From positions 1-64,000 of the forward strand of contig NZ_UNOZ01000032.1 in NCBI RefSeq assembly GCF_900536025.1: a stretch of 64,000 nt of DNA, in the 5' to 3' direction. Source of the stretch: Pseudomonas reidholzensis. GTDB lineage: Bacteria > Pseudomonadota > Gammaproteobacteria > Pseudomonadales > Pseudomonadaceae. Each line of letters starts with the position of its first letter. Position 1 is the stretch's first letter. Of the stretch, positions 63,446 to 64,000 are shown piece after piece. A program made the position numbers and the translations under genes. The notes under the pieces are model-generated. The model was not told the DNA's origin and ran no database searches. It saw only the letters and a program-made list of their open reading frames with translations.

Positions 63446-64000
63446 TCAGGCGTTGGCGCGGTCGAGCAGGTACTGGGTCAGCATCGGTACCGGACGGCCA
63501 GTGGCGCCCTTGTCCTTGCCGCCGCTGATCCAGGCGGTGCCGGCGATGTCCAGGTGGGCCCAGTTGTAGGCCTTGGCGAAGCGCGACAGGAAGCACGCGG
63601 CGGTGATGGTGCCGGCCTTCGGCCCGCCGATGTTGGCGATGTCGGCGAACGGGCTGTCCAGTTGCTCCTGGTACTCATCGAACAGCGGCAGCTGCCAGGC
63701 ACGGTCGTCGGCACGCTTGCCAGCGTCGAGCAGTTGGCCGATCAGTTCGTCGTTGTTGCCGAGCAGGCCGGCGGTGTGGCTGCCCAGGGCAACGATGCAG
63801 GCGCCGGTCAGGGTGGCGATGTCGATCACCGCCTGTGGCTTGAAGCGTTCGGCGTAGGTCAGTGCGTCGCACAGCACCAGGCGGCCTTCGGCGTCGGTGT
63901 TGAGGATCTCGACGGTCTGCCCGCTCATGGTCGTGACGATGTCGCCCGGACGCGTGGCGTTGCCGCTCGGCATGTTCTCGGCGCAGGCCAGGATGCACAC
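63446..64000 (-). CDS. pepA: Cytosol (leucyl) aminopeptidase, C-terminal part (truncated by window edge)
   Basis: Only the last 184 codons lie in the window; the gene continues beyond 64000. The metal-binding signature NTDAEGRLVLCDAL is near the start of the visible part, and the C-terminal WAHLDIAGTAWISGGKDKGATG and RPVPML segments are typical of PepA. PepA removes N-terminal Leu and other residues, and in E. coli also acts as a DNA-binding protein. The truncation is purely the window boundary. Confidence 0.95.
   Translation of the reverse strand: MCILACAENMPSGNATRPGDIVTTMSGQTVEILNTDAEGRLVLCDALTYAERFKPQAVIDIATLTGACIVALGSHTAGLLGNNDELIGQLLDAGKRADDRAWQLPLFDEYQEQLDSPFADIANIGGPKAGTITAACFLSRFAKAYNWAHLDIAGTAWISGGKDKGATGRPVPMLTQYLLDRANA

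Overview
The window is a dense, high-GC stretch of core chromosome from a fluorescent pseudomonad, most likely the Pseudomonas putida group. This rests on protein family content, the P. putida-style REP palindromes (cores of the CGGGGCAAGCCCGCTCC type), the fagA-fumC-orfX-sodA unit, and the gene order sodB ... gatCAB / mreBCD-maf-rng-yhdP-tldD ... rpoN cluster / mla / murA-his ... valS-holC-pepA. About 71 protein genes are supported, including a 44-codon one. I see no rRNA, tRNA, CRISPR array, prophage, insertion sequence or integrase.

Layout. 1-5.7 kb: iron superoxide dismutase sodB (-), an arginine exporter/regulator divergent pair (argO/argP), an NAD-dependent epimerase, a membrane coiled-coil protein and an old-yellow-enzyme reductase. 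5.7-8 kb: the reductase, an MFS exporter and an ArsR regulator form a minus-strand unit whose divergent intergenic region carries several ATATCG-type operators. 8-14.7 kb: ornithine-lipid genes olsB-olsA behind a candidate PhoB box, then a plus-strand run (beta-lactamase-like serine hydrolase, small Cys-containing protein, YceI, cardiolipin-synthase-like PLD, DJ-1/PfpI, AEC transporter). 14.8-17.7 kb: AroP-type permease, then on the minus strand an RlpA-like lipoprotein and a Na/Ca exchanger that appears to start at ATT.

17.7-34.3 kb: gatCAB (-) diverges from mreB-mreC-mreD-maf-rng-yhdP-nitrilase-tldD (+); mreC also appears to start at ATT. yjgA (-) lies between tldD and pmbA. 34.3-38.2 kb: a Fur-box promoter drives the iron-starvation operon fagA-fumC-orfX-sodA and possibly the ZIP transporter, giving an iron-independent fumarase and Mn-SOD to replace iron enzymes such as SodB. 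38.2-45.2 kb (-): kdsD-kdsC-lptC-lptA-lptB-rpoN-hpf-ptsN-rapZ-ptsO links LPS precursor synthesis and export with sigma-54, ribosome hibernation and nitrogen-PTS control.

45.4-53.4 kb (+): mlaFEDCB (outer-membrane lipid asymmetry), ibaG, murA, hisG-hisD-hisC. 53.4-58.4 kb: small membrane protein, GntR regulator with a CynX/NimT MFS transporter, NTF2-like protein, YhbQ GIY-YIG protein, ndpA (-), HU protein. 58.3-64 kb (-): rlmF, valS, a short acidic protein, holC and pepA, which is cut by the window edge.

No clearly new multi-gene defence or mobile system is visible. The leads worth following are regulatory or translational: PhoB-type repeats at olsBA, the ArsR operator array, two non-AUG (ATT) starts, a strong hairpin between mreB and mreC, and two very short ORFs.
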